A DNA stretch of 64,000 nucleotides from Planctomycetota bacterium (GTDB lineage Bacteria > Planctomycetota > UBA1135 > UBA2386). The stretch spans positions 415,292-479,291 of the forward strand of contig JACKIC010000006.1 in assembly GCA_020638655.1 (NCBI GenBank), given 5' to 3'. Each line of letters opens with the position of its first letter. Position 1 is the stretch's first letter. Positions 15,883 through 24,509 of the stretch are shown in pieces. A program made the position numbers and the translations under genes. The notes under the pieces are model-generated. The model searched no databases. It saw only the letters and a list, made by a program, of their open reading frames with translations, and was not told the origin of the DNA.

Positions 15883-16668
15883 TCACAAACCGGCGATGGC
15901 GACGACGTGTTTCTGCTTGCTGACCACGACGCCGGCCTTGTCCTCGACGGTGACGACGAAGGCGGCCGCCTTGGCGACGGGCAGCTTGGCGTCGATCGGC
16001 ACGATGGTGCGCCCCGCGGCGTCGGTGATGGCGAACAGGCCGCCGTCGACGGGGTCGCTGTCCTTGCGCGCGCCGTCGACGATCCACAGCTGGAAGCGCT
16101 GCTCGGGCCCGACCGGCGGCAGGCCCTCGAAGGTCAGGTAGCCGGTCTGTTCGGCTTCGCTCCAGACGACGTCGCCCTTGACCGCGCCGCTGAGCGGGCT
16201 GGGGCCGGCCTTCCATTCCAGCTGCTGCACGCCGCTGCTGGCGAGCAGTTGTTGGCGCGCTACGGACAGGTCGACAGGGGCCGGCGGCTTGGTGGCGAAG
16301 AACCAGATCAGCAGCGCGGCGGCGAGGCCGGTCAGGAAGCCGAACAGGGTGCCCGAGCGGCGCGGCGCGCGGTCCGCGCCGGTGACGAAGCCCGGCGTCG
16401 TGCTGGCCAGCCGCGGTCGCGCGCCGCCGTCGGCGTTCGCCAGGGTGCGGCGGCGCTCGGCGCAGAACTGCAGCCCTGAGGCGGCGAGGCGGTTGGCGAG
16501 GGCCTTGGGCGGCTCTTCGGCGCCCGCGAATGCGGCGGCGGCGAGCGCGGCGGCGCGCTCGAACTCGCGCGACTGCGGCGACTCGACGCGCGGTTGCTGC
16601 TCGGCCTCGTGTGCGAACACGACGGCGTCCAGCATCAGCTCGAGCTGTGGATCGAGATGGTCGTTCAC
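15883..16668 (-). CDS. RskA-like anti-sigma-K factor
   Basis: A 261-aa protein. The N-terminal cytoplasmic part (1-100) is helical, a single membrane helix follows (TLFGFLTGLAAALLIWFFA, about 107-125), and the extracytoplasmic part (about 150-260) shows the RskA-C pattern: TGYLTFEGLPPVGPEQRFQL, WIVDG, then FAITDAAGR and AAFVVTVEDKAGV. RskA is the membrane anti-sigma factor of SigK in mycobacteria, destroyed by regulated proteolysis on a redox signal. The gene overlaps the sigma factor gene by 4 bases, so the pair is translationally coupled. The N-terminal zinc motif is absent, as in many RskA proteins. Confidence 0.8.
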   Translation of the reverse strand: MNDHLDPQLELMLDAVVFAHEAEQQPRVESPQSREFERAAALAAAAFAGAEEPPKALANRLAASGLQFCAERRRTLANADGGARPRLASTTPGFVTGADRAPRRSGTLFGFLTGLAAALLIWFFATKPPAPVDLSVARQQLLASSGVQQLEWKAGPSPLSGAVKGDVVWSEAEQTGYLTFEGLPPVGPEQRFQLWIVDGARKDSDPVDGGLFAITDAAGRTIVPIDAKLPVAKAAAFVVTVEDKAGVVVSKQKHVVAIAGL

Positions 16669-17237
16669 GACACACCTCCCTTCTGCTGGTCCGCGGGCTG
16701 GTCGTCGTTGCTCACACCGAGCATCTCACGCAGGCGGATCAGGCCGCGGCGCGCGTGGCTCTTGACGGTGCCCAGGGGGATGCCGATCGACGCGGCGATC
16801 TCCTGGTGGGTGCGGCCGTGGCCGAGCGCGAGGTCGAGCACCTCGCGCTGTTCGGGGCGCAGCTGCGCCAGCGCGTCGTGGGCGCGCTGCACCTCGTCGT
16901 GCAGTTCGACGTGATCCTTGGCGGCGGGCGCTGCGATCGTGCCGGCGTCCTCGAGCAGGTCGGTGGCGGGCCGGCGACCCTGGCGGCGGGCGCGATCGAT
17001 GAGGCGCCGGCGCGCGATGGTCATCAGGAAGGTGACCTCGCTGCCCGCGTCCGGGTCGAAGCGCTCGGCGCTGCGCCACACGTCGACGAAGATGTCCTGC
17101 GTCGCGTCCTCGGCATCCTCGGCCGAACGGCAGAAGCGCCGCGCCAGACCCCAGACCATGCTGGAGTACTTGGCCAGGAACTTGTCGATCGCTGCCGGCT
17201 CACCGGCGGCGATCTGGGGGAGCAGGAGATCCGTCAT
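16665..17237 (-). CDS. SigK-like ECF sigma factor
   Basis: A 190-aa ECF sigma factor. Region 2 contains DAEDATQDIFVDVWRSAERF and SEVTFLMTIARRRLIDRARR; region 4 contains LRPEQREVLDLALGHGRTHQ and the helix-turn-helix EIAASIGIPLGTVKSHARRG. The style (DVW...F, GxTHxEIA) and the RskA-type partner place it with SigK/ECF19-like factors. ATG 17237 was chosen because the extra upstream frame (to 17306) is not conserved in style. The divergent-looking gap of 99 bases separates it from the fasciclin gene on the same strand, a likely target. Confidence 0.8.
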   Translation of the reverse strand: MTDLLLPQIAAGEPAAIDKFLAKYSSMVWGLARRFCRSAEDAEDATQDIFVDVWRSAERFDPDAGSEVTFLMTIARRRLIDRARRQGRRPATDLLEDAGTIAAPAAKDHVELHDEVQRAHDALAQLRPEQREVLDLALGHGRTHQEIAASIGIPLGTVKSHARRGLIRLREMLGVSNDDQPADQQKGGVS

Positions 17238-17336
17238 GCGAGAGCCGGCAGGGGACCGGATTACACGGGCTGTCGTCGGCGACCGCAAGGAACAGTGAGA
17301 GGTCATCGTGCGCAGCCCGCGCTCGGTTCGCGAGGG

Positions 17337-18254
17337 TCAGTTGCCGGCGGGAACCAGCACAGTGTCGATCACGTGGATCACGCCGTTGCCCGCGACGACG
17401 TCCGCGGCGACGACCTTGGCGTCACCGACGTGCAGCGTCTTGCTCGCCTTGTCGTACGACAGCGTCAGCCTGGTGTTGCCGATCGTCTTGGCTTCATCGA
17501 GGGTCACTGCGGTCGCGGCCATCACCTTGCCGGCGACGACGTGGTTCTTGAGGATCGCCTGCAGCTTCGCCTTGTTCGCGGGTTCGAGCAGGCTGGCGAT
17601 GGTGTCTTTGCCGAGCTTGGCGAAGGCCTCGTCGGTCGGCGCGAAGATCGTGAACGGACCGCCGGTGGCGAGCGTCTCGGCCAGGCCCGCGGCCTTGGCA
17701 GCGGCCAGCAGCGTGCCGAACTTGCCCGCCTTCTTCGCGACCTCGACGAGGTTGGGCTTGGGCAGGATGACGCTGTCGATCACGTGGATGACGCCGTTGC
17801 TGCCGATGATGTCGGTCTTCAGCACGGTGGCGCCGGCGACGGTGACCTTGCCGCCATCGACGACGACGTCGACGCTCTGGCCCTGCAGCGTCTCGATCGA
17901 CTTCATGCCGAGGACCTTCGCGGCGGGCAGGTTCGCGCCGGCGACGTGGTAGGTGAGGATCGACACGAGCTTGCTCTTGTTCTCGGGCTTCAGCAGCTCG
18001 GTGATGGTCTCCTTGCCGAGCTTGGCGAAGGCCTCGTCCGTGGGCGCGAACACCGTGAACGGGCCCTTGCCGGACAGGGTCTCGGCGAGGCCGGCAGCCT
18101 TGACCGCGGCGACCAGGGTGTTGAAGTTGCCGGCGCCCGCGGCGATCTGGACGATCGTGCGGTCGTCGGACTTCTTGGTGCTGGCGTCGGCTTGGGCGAC
18201 ACCGAGCTGGCACAGGCCGAGGGCGAAGAGGGTGACGAGGGATGTGCGGATCAT
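17337..18254 (-). CDS. Secreted protein with two fasciclin (FAS1) domains
   Basis: A 305-aa protein: a signal peptide (MIRTSLVTLFALGLCQLGVA) and two FAS1 repeats (about 32-165 and 166-305). Each has the FAS1 core GPFTVFAPTDEAFAKLGK (or GPFTIFAPTDEAFAKLGK) and ends with NGVIHVIDSVILP or NGVIHVIDTVLVP. The two repeats are very alike, as if from a recent internal duplication. FAS1 proteins act in adhesion or surface interactions; the mycobacterial members MPT70/MPT83 are controlled by SigK. Here the gene lies directly upstream of a SigK/RskA-like pair on the same strand. ATG 18254 gives the signal peptide. Confidence 0.85.
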   Translation of the reverse strand: MIRTSLVTLFALGLCQLGVAQADASTKKSDDRTIVQIAAGAGNFNTLVAAVKAAGLAETLSGKGPFTVFAPTDEAFAKLGKETITELLKPENKSKLVSILTYHVAGANLPAAKVLGMKSIETLQGQSVDVVVDGGKVTVAGATVLKTDIIGSNGVIHVIDSVILPKPNLVEVAKKAGKFGTLLAAAKAAGLAETLATGGPFTIFAPTDEAFAKLGKDTIASLLEPANKAKLQAILKNHVVAGKVMAATAVTLDEAKTIGNTRLTLSYDKASKTLHVGDAKVVAADVVAGNGVIHVIDTVLVPAGN

Positions 18255-18399
18255 GGTCGGACTCGTGGTTTCGGTTGGCGTGGTGGGAAGGCGGCGAACG
18301 TGGCTGCCGAGGTTTCGCCTGCCTCGCATGGGCGGATGCAGCAGGCTGTTTTGCGATGGCGCTTGAGGCGTCTGCCTGCGTCGCACTAAAACGCTCGCC

Positions 18400-19470
18400 T
18401 TGACCCTCCCGCACGCATTCACCGCCAACCTGCTGCGCAACTCGGTGCGCGCCTACGCGGCCGCGGTCGTCGAGCAGATGCAGACCGCGGCGGCGGCGGT
18501 GCTCGACGGGGGGCTGCCGGCGACCTTCGCGCGCCCCATCGACGACACCGAGGTGCGCCTGCTGCACCTTGCCGAGGCCGTGGCGTTCGATCGGCCCGAG
18601 CTGCTGCAGCGCGCGATGGAGTGGTACAAGATCGCGTTCCATCACCGCGGCGTCGCGCCGGACTACCTCGACGCGAACCTCGCGGCGATGGCCGTGGTGC
18701 TGCAGCGCGAGCTGCCGAGCTCGTCGGCGGCCGTCGCCGTCAGGCACCTCGAGAACGCCCGGCGTTGCCTGCCTGCGGCGCCAGCGGAGCTGCCGTCGCT
18801 GCTGTCGCTGGAGGCGCCGCACGGCGAACTCGCGGCCCAGTTCCTGTTGGCGGTGCTCGAGGGTCGTGGCGACGACGCCGTGTTCATGGTGCGCAGCGCC
18901 ATCGATCGCGGCCTCGACGTCGCATCGCTGCACGACCACGTGTTGACGCCGGTGCAGCGGGAGATGGGGCGCATGTGGCTGATGGCCGAGGTGCCGATCG
19001 CCGACGAGCACTACGGTTCGAGTCTGGTCGATCGGGTGCTGTGGTCGGTGCACGACATGCTGCCGCGCCCCGCAGCGGATGCGCCGGTCGTGTTGACGAT
19101 GGGCGTCGGCGGCAACATGCACGACTTCGGGCTGCGCATCGTGGCCCAGCGCCTGCTGCTCGCGGGGTTCCGCGTGCATCACCTCGGCAGCAACATGCCG
19201 CTCAGCGATCTGGAATGGGCTCTGCAAGAACGTTCCGTCGACGTGATCGCGATCTCGGCGACGATGATCCTGCAGCTGTCGACGTTGGCGGCGACGGTCG
19301 CGGACGTGCGCCGCATCGAGCGGCTGCGCGGCCGGGCCACGACGACGCCGGTGCTGGTCGGCGGCGAGGTCTTCGGCCGCGTCGAAGGGCTCGCCGCGGC
19401 GGTCGGCGCCGACGCCGCCGCGGCCGACGCCGATCAGGCGGTCGAGGCCGTGCGGGCGCTGCTGGCCTGA
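18400..19470 (+). CDS. B12-binding sensor-like protein without DNA-binding domain
   Basis: A 356-aa protein. Residues about 1-130 are helical and unrecognised. Residues about 135-220 form a B12-binding cap with the Wx9EH motif (W193, E203-H204), the residues that cover the upper face of adenosylcobalamin in CarH-type photoreceptors. Residues about 228-356 are the Rossmann-like B12 domain with NMHDFG (239-244): His241 is in the base-off ligand position, but the usual Asp/Glu two residues before it is Asn. No MerR-type helix-turn-helix is present, as in AerR/PpaA regulators. The start is TTG 18400. Adjacent lipid genes suggest it senses light or B12 to control them. Confidence 0.75.
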   Translation: MTLPHAFTANLLRNSVRAYAAAVVEQMQTAAAAVLDGGLPATFARPIDDTEVRLLHLAEAVAFDRPELLQRAMEWYKIAFHHRGVAPDYLDANLAAMAVVLQRELPSSSAAVAVRHLENARRCLPAAPAELPSLLSLEAPHGELAAQFLLAVLEGRGDDAVFMVRSAIDRGLDVASLHDHVLTPVQREMGRMWLMAEVPIADEHYGSSLVDRVLWSVHDMLPRPAADAPVVLTMGVGGNMHDFGLRIVAQRLLLAGFRVHHLGSNMPLSDLEWALQERSVDVIAISATMILQLSTLAATVADVRRIERLRGRATTTPVLVGGEVFGRVEGLAAAVGADAAAADADQAVEAVRALLA

Positions 19471-19483
19471 CCTGTATCTGGGG

Positions 19484-20521
19484 TCAGCCGCGCTTCGCCA
19501 GCCGGTAGTGGGACACGAACCACTCGTTGCCGCGGTCGTAGCCCCACAGTTCGGCGCAGGCGAGGAAGAACACGCGCCACAGGTTCTCCATCGCCGGGCC
19601 GCGGTCGCCGTAGGTGGCGCGCAGCACCGGTCGCAGCTCCTCGCGATGACGATCGAAGTTGCGCAGCCAGGCCTCGGCCGTGCGCTGGTAGTGGGTGCCG
19701 TTGACGCGCCAGTGTCCCTCGACGCCGAGGTGGTCCTGGAAGTGCAGCAGCTGCGCGTCGGCCGGCATCTGACCGCCGGTGAAGAAGTAGCGCGCCATCC
19801 AGTCGTCGTGCCCCGCGTCGGCGAACGGATAACCGACGGTGCGGTGCGTGAACACATGCACGAACATCTTGCCGCGGGGCAGCAGCCAGCCGGCGCAGCG
19901 CTCGAGCAGCAGGCGCCAGTTGCGCGCGTGCTCCATCATCTCGATCGAGACGATGCGGTCGAAGTGCCCGGTCGCGGCGAAGTCGTTGACGTCGGCGGTG
20001 ACGATCTCGACGTTGCGCAGGCCGTCGGCGTTCGCGCGCGACAGGATGTCCTCGCGCTGGCTGGCCGAGTTGCTGACGCCCACGACTTCGCAGTTGGGGT
20101 ACTGCCGCGCGATCCACAGCGCCATCGAGCCCCAGCCGCAGCCGAGGTCGAGCACGCGCATGCCATCGCGCAGCTCGGCGCGTTGGCACGACAGCTCGAG
20201 CATCGCCGCTTCGGCTTCGTCGAGGGTCGTGCTGTCCGTGCGCCAGTAGCCGGAGCTGTACTTGCGGTGGCGGCCGAGCACCTTGGCGTAGAAGGCCGCC
20301 GGCACCTCGTAGTGCTGCTCGTTGGCGGCACGCGTGTCGATCGCGATCGGGCTGGCGTCGCACGAGGCGACCCAGGCGCGCAGCCGTTCGGCCGAGACCT
20401 CGGCGTCGTCGGTGCGTTCGAGACGCAGGCGCTCGCGCAGCAGCTTGCGGATGCCCATGCGGACGACCCAGTCGGGCAGCAGGCCGCGTTCGAGCCAACG
20501 ATCGAGGGAGTAGTTGCTCAT
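19484..20521 (-). CDS. CFA-synthase-like SAM methyltransferase
   Basis: A 345-aa class I methyltransferase of the cyclopropane-fatty-acid-synthase family, of the shorter kind that begins MSNYSLDRWLERGLLPDWVV. SAM motif I is VLDLGCGWGS, followed by ISNSA-type motif (GVSNSASQREDI) and MMEHARNW. The C-terminal half has the family aromatic helix and ends NEWFVSHYRLAKRG. It overlaps the DUF1295 gene by 4 bases (ATGA), so the two are coupled. The family methylates or cyclopropanates unsaturated acyl chains, but some members methylate small amines; the substrate here is open. Confidence 0.75.
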   Translation of the reverse strand: MSNYSLDRWLERGLLPDWVVRMGIRKLLRERLRLERTDDAEVSAERLRAWVASCDASPIAIDTRAANEQHYEVPAAFYAKVLGRHRKYSSGYWRTDSTTLDEAEAAMLELSCQRAELRDGMRVLDLGCGWGSMALWIARQYPNCEVVGVSNSASQREDILSRANADGLRNVEIVTADVNDFAATGHFDRIVSIEMMEHARNWRLLLERCAGWLLPRGKMFVHVFTHRTVGYPFADAGHDDWMARYFFTGGQMPADAQLLHFQDHLGVEGHWRVNGTHYQRTAEAWLRNFDRHREELRPVLRATYGDRGPAMENLWRVFFLACAELWGYDRGNEWFVSHYRLAKRG

Positions 20522-21312
20522 CGGGGAAACCACGGCACGAAGGTGTTGGTCTGTTGTTGGTAGCGGCGGTAGTCGTCGCCGCGCGAACGCAGCGACTGCT
20601 GCTCGGCGAACGGCACGCCGCTGACGAAGCGCACCAGCACGAACATCAGCGCGGGCTGCAGCAGGGCGAGCGGGCCGGCGGCCGGCCAGGCGGCCGCGCC
20701 GATGCCGCACCAGGACAGCCACTCGAAGAAGTAGTTGGGGTGACGGCTGTAGCGCCACAGGCCGCGGCGGCAGGTGAGGCCCCTGGCCGCGGGTTCGGCG
20801 CGGTGCGCCGCGAGCTGGCGGTCGGCCGTGGCTTCGCCGACTTGCGCCAGGACGAACACGGTCACCCCGGTCCATTGCAGGGCCGAGATCGTGGGGTCCG
20901 TGTGCCCGGCCAGCGCCGCGAACGGCACCGCGAACACGAACGCGACCAGGGCCTGCAGCTGGTAGAACCAGAAGAAGTGCACCGCCGCGCGGTCGCCGAA
21001 GTGCTCGCGCATCGCCCGGTAGCGGCCGTCCTCGCCTCTGTGGCGCAGCAGCCGATCGGTCAGCAGGTGCCAGGTCAGGCGGCCGCTCCACGCGGCGACC
21101 AGGGCGGCAGCCAGCCAGCGCTGCGGCGCCGCGCCCGCGCCGACCCCTGCCCAGAACAAGCCCAGCAGGCCGATCGCCGCGCTCCAGGCGACGTCGACCG
21201 AGGTGGCGTTGCGCGTGCGCAGCTGGTTCGCCCACAGGACCACGAACGCCGCCGCCAGGATCAGCCCGGGGGCGAGCAGCGGCAGGTCTTGTGGAGGCCA
21301 CCCTCGCGGCAT
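20518..21312 (-). CDS. DUF1295 steroid-reductase-like membrane enzyme
   Basis: A 264-aa integral membrane protein with about six or seven helices. The DUF1295 signature is clear near the C-terminus: RGLWRYSRHPNYFFEWLSW, and earlier RYRAMREHFG. The fold is related to steroid 5-alpha-reductases and isoprenylcysteine methyltransferases. DUF1295 genes are commonly next to CFA-type methyltransferases, as here. ATG 21312 was chosen: the open frame upstream would run into the divergent desaturase leader. It shares the promoter gap, with its palindrome, with the desaturase operon. Confidence 0.8.
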   Translation of the reverse strand: MPRGWPPQDLPLLAPGLILAAAFVVLWANQLRTRNATSVDVAWSAAIGLLGLFWAGVGAGAAPQRWLAAALVAAWSGRLTWHLLTDRLLRHRGEDGRYRAMREHFGDRAAVHFFWFYQLQALVAFVFAVPFAALAGHTDPTISALQWTGVTVFVLAQVGEATADRQLAAHRAEPAARGLTCRRGLWRYSRHPNYFFEWLSWCGIGAAAWPAAGPLALLQPALMFVLVRFVSGVPFAEQQSLRSRGDDYRRYQQQTNTFVPWFPR

Positions 21313-21342
21313 GAGGCAGCATTCGGGTCGCGCCGGACTTTG

Positions 21343-21360
21343 GATGCAAGTCCTTGCATC
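21343..21360. promoter_or_regulatory. Perfect 18-bp palindrome in divergent promoter region
   Basis: GATGCAAG-TC-CTTGCATC: 8-base perfect arms around a 2-base spacer. It sits 31 bases upstream of the DUF1295 start (minus strand) and 28 bases before the proposed GTG start of the desaturase. Size, symmetry and place suit a transcription factor operator that controls both operons. Confidence 0.55.
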
Positions 21361-21388
21361 TGAGGGCCAGACCGACACGAATACCGCC

Positions 21389-22348
21389 GTGACCCCTCCC
21401 GCAGTCCGCTTGCCTCCCCAAGCGCAACCCACTGTCGTCAGCCATCCTGCCACCTGTCATGCCGAGCGAGCCAGAGTCCAGGCGAGCCTGCCAGCGACGC
21501 GACCGCCGTTCGAATGGCTGCGCATCTGGCCCTTCCTGCTCATGCAGGCGTGCTGCCTGTTGGTGTTCGTCGTCGGCTGGAGCCCGATCGCGCTCGTCGT
21601 GTGCGCCGCGCTCTACGCCGTGCGCATGTTCGGCATCACCGCGTGGTACCACCGCTACTTCTCGCACCGCTCGTTCGAGACCGGTCGCGGCATGCAGTTC
21701 GTCGGCGCGCTGCTCGGCGCGATGGCGACGCAGCGCGGTCCGCTGTGGTGGGCGGCGCATCATCGTAAGCACCACCGCACCTCGGACACCCACGAGGACG
21801 CGCACTCGCCGGTCGCGCACGGCCTGCTGTGGTCGCACATCGGTTGGATCTCCTCGTCGCGCAACCTGCCGACCGACATGAGCCAGGTGCCCGACCTCGC
21901 CAAGTACCCCGAGCTGCGCTGGCTCGATCGCCACGACCTGGTCGTGCCGTTCCTGCTGCTCGCGTCGCTGCTCGCGCTCGGCGGCGTGCTCGAGGCCTAC
22001 GCGCCGGAACTCGGCACGTCGGCGCTGCAGATGGGTGTGTGGGGATTCTGCGTCTCGACGACGCTGCTGTTCCACGCCACGGCGTGCATCAACAGCCTCT
22101 GCCACGTGTTCGGCCGCCGCCGCTACCCGACCAAGGACCAGAGCCGCAACTCGATGTTGCTGGCGCTGATCACGTTCGGCGAGGGCTGGCACAACAACCA
22201 CCACTGGTGCCCGGGCACTGTGCGCCAGGGCTTCCGCTGGTGGGAGATCGACCTGTCGTGGTACGGGCTGGTGGTGTTGTCGTGGTTGGGGCTCGTCAAG
22301 CTGCGCCCCTTGCCCGCGCGGGTGCGGGCGCCACGCAAGGCTGCATGA
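21389..22348 (+). CDS. Membrane fatty acid desaturase (delta-9 type)
   Basis: A 319-aa protein with the three His boxes of acyl-lipid/acyl-CoA desaturases: HRYFSH, HRKHHR and HNNHH, with membrane pairs between them (LLMQACCLLVFVVGW and VVPFLLLASLLALGGVL). The family introduces a double bond, usually at C9, using a di-iron centre. The GTG at 21389 is my choice: ATG 21344 lies inside the palindrome and the conserved part only starts around residue 38. It begins a plus-strand operon with the amine oxidase, DUF1365 and CFA synthase genes (4-base overlaps), so its product may be the substrate of those enzymes. Confidence 0.8.
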   Translation: MTPPAVRLPPQAQPTVVSHPATCHAERARVQASLPATRPPFEWLRIWPFLLMQACCLLVFVVGWSPIALVVCAALYAVRMFGITAWYHRYFSHRSFETGRGMQFVGALLGAMATQRGPLWWAAHHRKHHRTSDTHEDAHSPVAHGLLWSHIGWISSSRNLPTDMSQVPDLAKYPELRWLDRHDLVVPFLLLASLLALGGVLEAYAPELGTSALQMGVWGFCVSTTLLFHATACINSLCHVFGRRRYPTKDQSRNSMLLALITFGEGWHNNHHWCPGTVRQGFRWWEIDLSWYGLVVLSWLGLVKLRPLPARVRAPRKAA

Positions 22349-23658
22349 CGAAGGCGCGGCGCAGCCTCGGGGCCGGCAGGAAACGCATCGCGATCGTCGG
22401 CAGCGGCGTCGCTGGCCTGCTGGTCGCCGAGCGCCTCGCCACCGCGCACGACGTCACCGTCTTCGAGGCCGAGCCGCGCATCGGCGGCCATACGCACACC
22501 GTCGACGTCGCCGGGCCGCGCGGCAAGGTCGCCGTCGACACCGGCTTCATCGTCTGCAACGACCGCACGTATCCGGGCTTCCTCTCCGCCATGCGCCGCC
22601 TCGGCGTGGCGCTGCGCCCGTCGACGATGAGCTTCAGCGTGCGCTGCGAACGCACCGGGCTCGAATACAACGGCACCTCGCTGTCGACCCTGTTCGCGCA
22701 GAAGCGCAACCTCTTGCGACCGTCGTTCTGGGGCATGCTGCGCGACATCCTGCGCTTCCACAAGGTCGCGCCCGCCTACGCCGACAGCGACGCGAGCCTC
22801 GGCGACCTGCTGGCGCGCGGTGGCTTCGGGCGCAACTTCGCCGAGCACTACCTGGTGCCGATGATGGCGGCGATCTGGTCGGCGGAGCCCGGCAAGCTGA
22901 TGGCGATGCCGGCGCGGTTCTTCGTCGCGTTCTTCGCCAACCACGGCATGTTGACCGTCGACGACCGGCCGCTGTGGTACACCGTGGTCGGCGGCTCCCG
23001 CAGCTACCTGCAGCCGTTGACCCGTTCGTTCGCCGATCGCATCCGCGAGGGCACCCCGGTGGTCGGCGTGCGCCGCGACGCGGACGGGGTGCAGATCCTC
23101 ACCGCGGGTGAGCCGGCCGAGCGTTTCGACGGCGTGGTGCTGGCGGCGCACAGCGACCAGACGCTGCGCCTGCTGCTCGACGCCAGCGACGCCGAGCGCG
23201 CGGTCCTCGGCGCGATCCCGTACCAGGAGAACGAGGTCGTGCTGCACACCGACGCGAGCCTGCTGCCGCGGCGCCGGCGCGCCTGGGCGGCGTGGAACTA
23301 CCACCTGCCCGAGGTCCAGCAGCGGCGCGCCACGGTGACCTACAGCATGAACATCCTGCAGGGGTTGCCGATGGGGGCGGGCGATCCGCTCTACAACGTC
23401 ACCCTCAACCGCACCGCGGCGATCGATCCGGCCAAGGTGCTGCGCAAGTTCGTCTACCACCACCCGGTGTTCGACGCGGCCGGCGTCGCGGCGCAGGCGC
23501 GGGTCGAGGGGCTCGGCGGGGAGCGACGCACGTGGCTGTGCGGCGCGTGGTGCGGCTACGGCTTCCACGAGGACGCGGTACAGTCGGCGCTGCGGGTGGC
23601 GCGCGACTTCGGCATCGGCGACGGCGCGACGGCCGAGGGCGGGCAGGGGGCGGCATGA
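22345..23658 (+). CDS. FAD-dependent amine-oxidase-type desaturase/oxidoreductase
   Basis: A 437-aa flavoprotein. The N-terminal dinucleotide motif is IAIVGSGVAGLLVAERL, then PRIGGHTHTVDV; the C-terminal FAD contact is RTWLCGAWCGYGFHEDAVQS. It is the kind found with DUF1365 and CFA-synthase genes in many bacteria. In alphaproteobacteria such a gene takes part in making methyl-branched and furan fatty acids. The ATG at 22345 overlaps the desaturase stop (ATGA), and its own stop overlaps the DUF1365 start in the same way. Confidence 0.8.
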   Translation: MTKARRSLGAGRKRIAIVGSGVAGLLVAERLATAHDVTVFEAEPRIGGHTHTVDVAGPRGKVAVDTGFIVCNDRTYPGFLSAMRRLGVALRPSTMSFSVRCERTGLEYNGTSLSTLFAQKRNLLRPSFWGMLRDILRFHKVAPAYADSDASLGDLLARGGFGRNFAEHYLVPMMAAIWSAEPGKLMAMPARFFVAFFANHGMLTVDDRPLWYTVVGGSRSYLQPLTRSFADRIREGTPVVGVRRDADGVQILTAGEPAERFDGVVLAAHSDQTLRLLLDASDAERAVLGAIPYQENEVVLHTDASLLPRRRRAWAAWNYHLPEVQQRRATVTYSMNILQGLPMGAGDPLYNVTLNRTAAIDPAKVLRKFVYHHPVFDAAGVAAQARVEGLGGERRTWLCGAWCGYGFHEDAVQSALRVARDFGIGDGATAEGGQGAA

Positions 23659-24509
23659 CCGCCGGTGCGGCGGCGCCGCTGCGGTCGTGCCTCTACTTCG
23701 GCACGGTGCGCCACCGCCGCTTCGACGCCGTCGGTCACGCGTTCCGCGTGCGCGCGGCGTTCCTCTACCTGGATCTCGACGAGCTCGACCGTGCCTTCGC
23801 CGGTCGTTGGTATTGGTCGGCGCGCCGGCCGGCGCCGATGTGGTTCCGGCGCCGGGACTACTTCGGTGACCCCTCGGTGCCACTCGACGCGGCGGTCCGC
23901 GACGCGGTCGAGCAGCGGCTCGGCGTGCGGCCGGCCGGCGCGGTGCGGGTGCTGACCACGCCGCGGGCGCTGGGGCTGTCGTTCAACCCGGTGACCTTCT
24001 ACTACTGCTTCGACCCCGAGGACCGGCTGCAGGCCGTGCTCGCCGAGATCACCAACACCCCCTGGGGAGAGCGGCACCACTACGTCGTCGGCCGTCAGGA
24101 AGGCGCCGAACAGCTGCGCAGTGAGTTCGCCAAGTCGTTTCACGTCAGCCCGTTCCAGCCGATGTCGCAGCGGTATCGGTGGCTTTTCGCCGAGCCCGGG
24201 GAGCAGCTGGTCGTGCACATGGAGAACACCCGGGCCGGGGCCGACGAGGCGGGCGGGGCCGCAGAAAAAGTCTTCGATGCCACGTTGGTGGTGCATCGGC
24301 GGACCTGGAACACGCGAAGTCTGCTGCGCGCCGCGGTTTGCCACCCCTGGCCCAGTCTGGGCGTGCTGACCTCGATCTACTGGCACGCACTGCGGCTGTG
24401 GTGGAAGCGGGCGCCGTTCTTCGACCATCCGACGAGCCAGACGCCCGATGCCCAGTTCGATCCTGATCGCGACCCCTCACGCGGCACTCGCCGCCCCGGA
24501 CCGCCGTGA
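23655..24509 (+). CDS. DUF1365 family protein
   Basis: A 284-aa protein of DUF1365: it starts SCLYFGTVRHRRFDAVGHAF, contains the core LSFNPVTFYYCFD and AEITNTPWGERHHYVV, and FHVSPFQPMSQRYRW. The function is unknown, but it always travels with the amine oxidase and CFA genes. The C-terminal 20 residues (DPDRDPSRGTRRPGPP region) are low complexity and overlap the CFA synthase gene by 62 bases, so the stop has probably drifted downstream. Confidence 0.8.
   Translation: MTAGAAAPLRSCLYFGTVRHRRFDAVGHAFRVRAAFLYLDLDELDRAFAGRWYWSARRPAPMWFRRRDYFGDPSVPLDAAVRDAVEQRLGVRPAGAVRVLTTPRALGLSFNPVTFYYCFDPEDRLQAVLAEITNTPWGERHHYVVGRQEGAEQLRSEFAKSFHVSPFQPMSQRYRWLFAEPGEQLVVHMENTRAGADEAGGAAEKVFDATLVVHRRTWNTRSLLRAAVCHPWPSLGVLTSIYWHALRLWWKRAPFFDHPTSQTPDAQFDPDRDPSRGTRRPGPP

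Noticed and set aside
19484..22204. A 906-codon minus-strand frame
   Set aside because: Only its last 346 codons match a family (methyltransferase); the rest reads antisense to DUF1295 and desaturase coding sequence.
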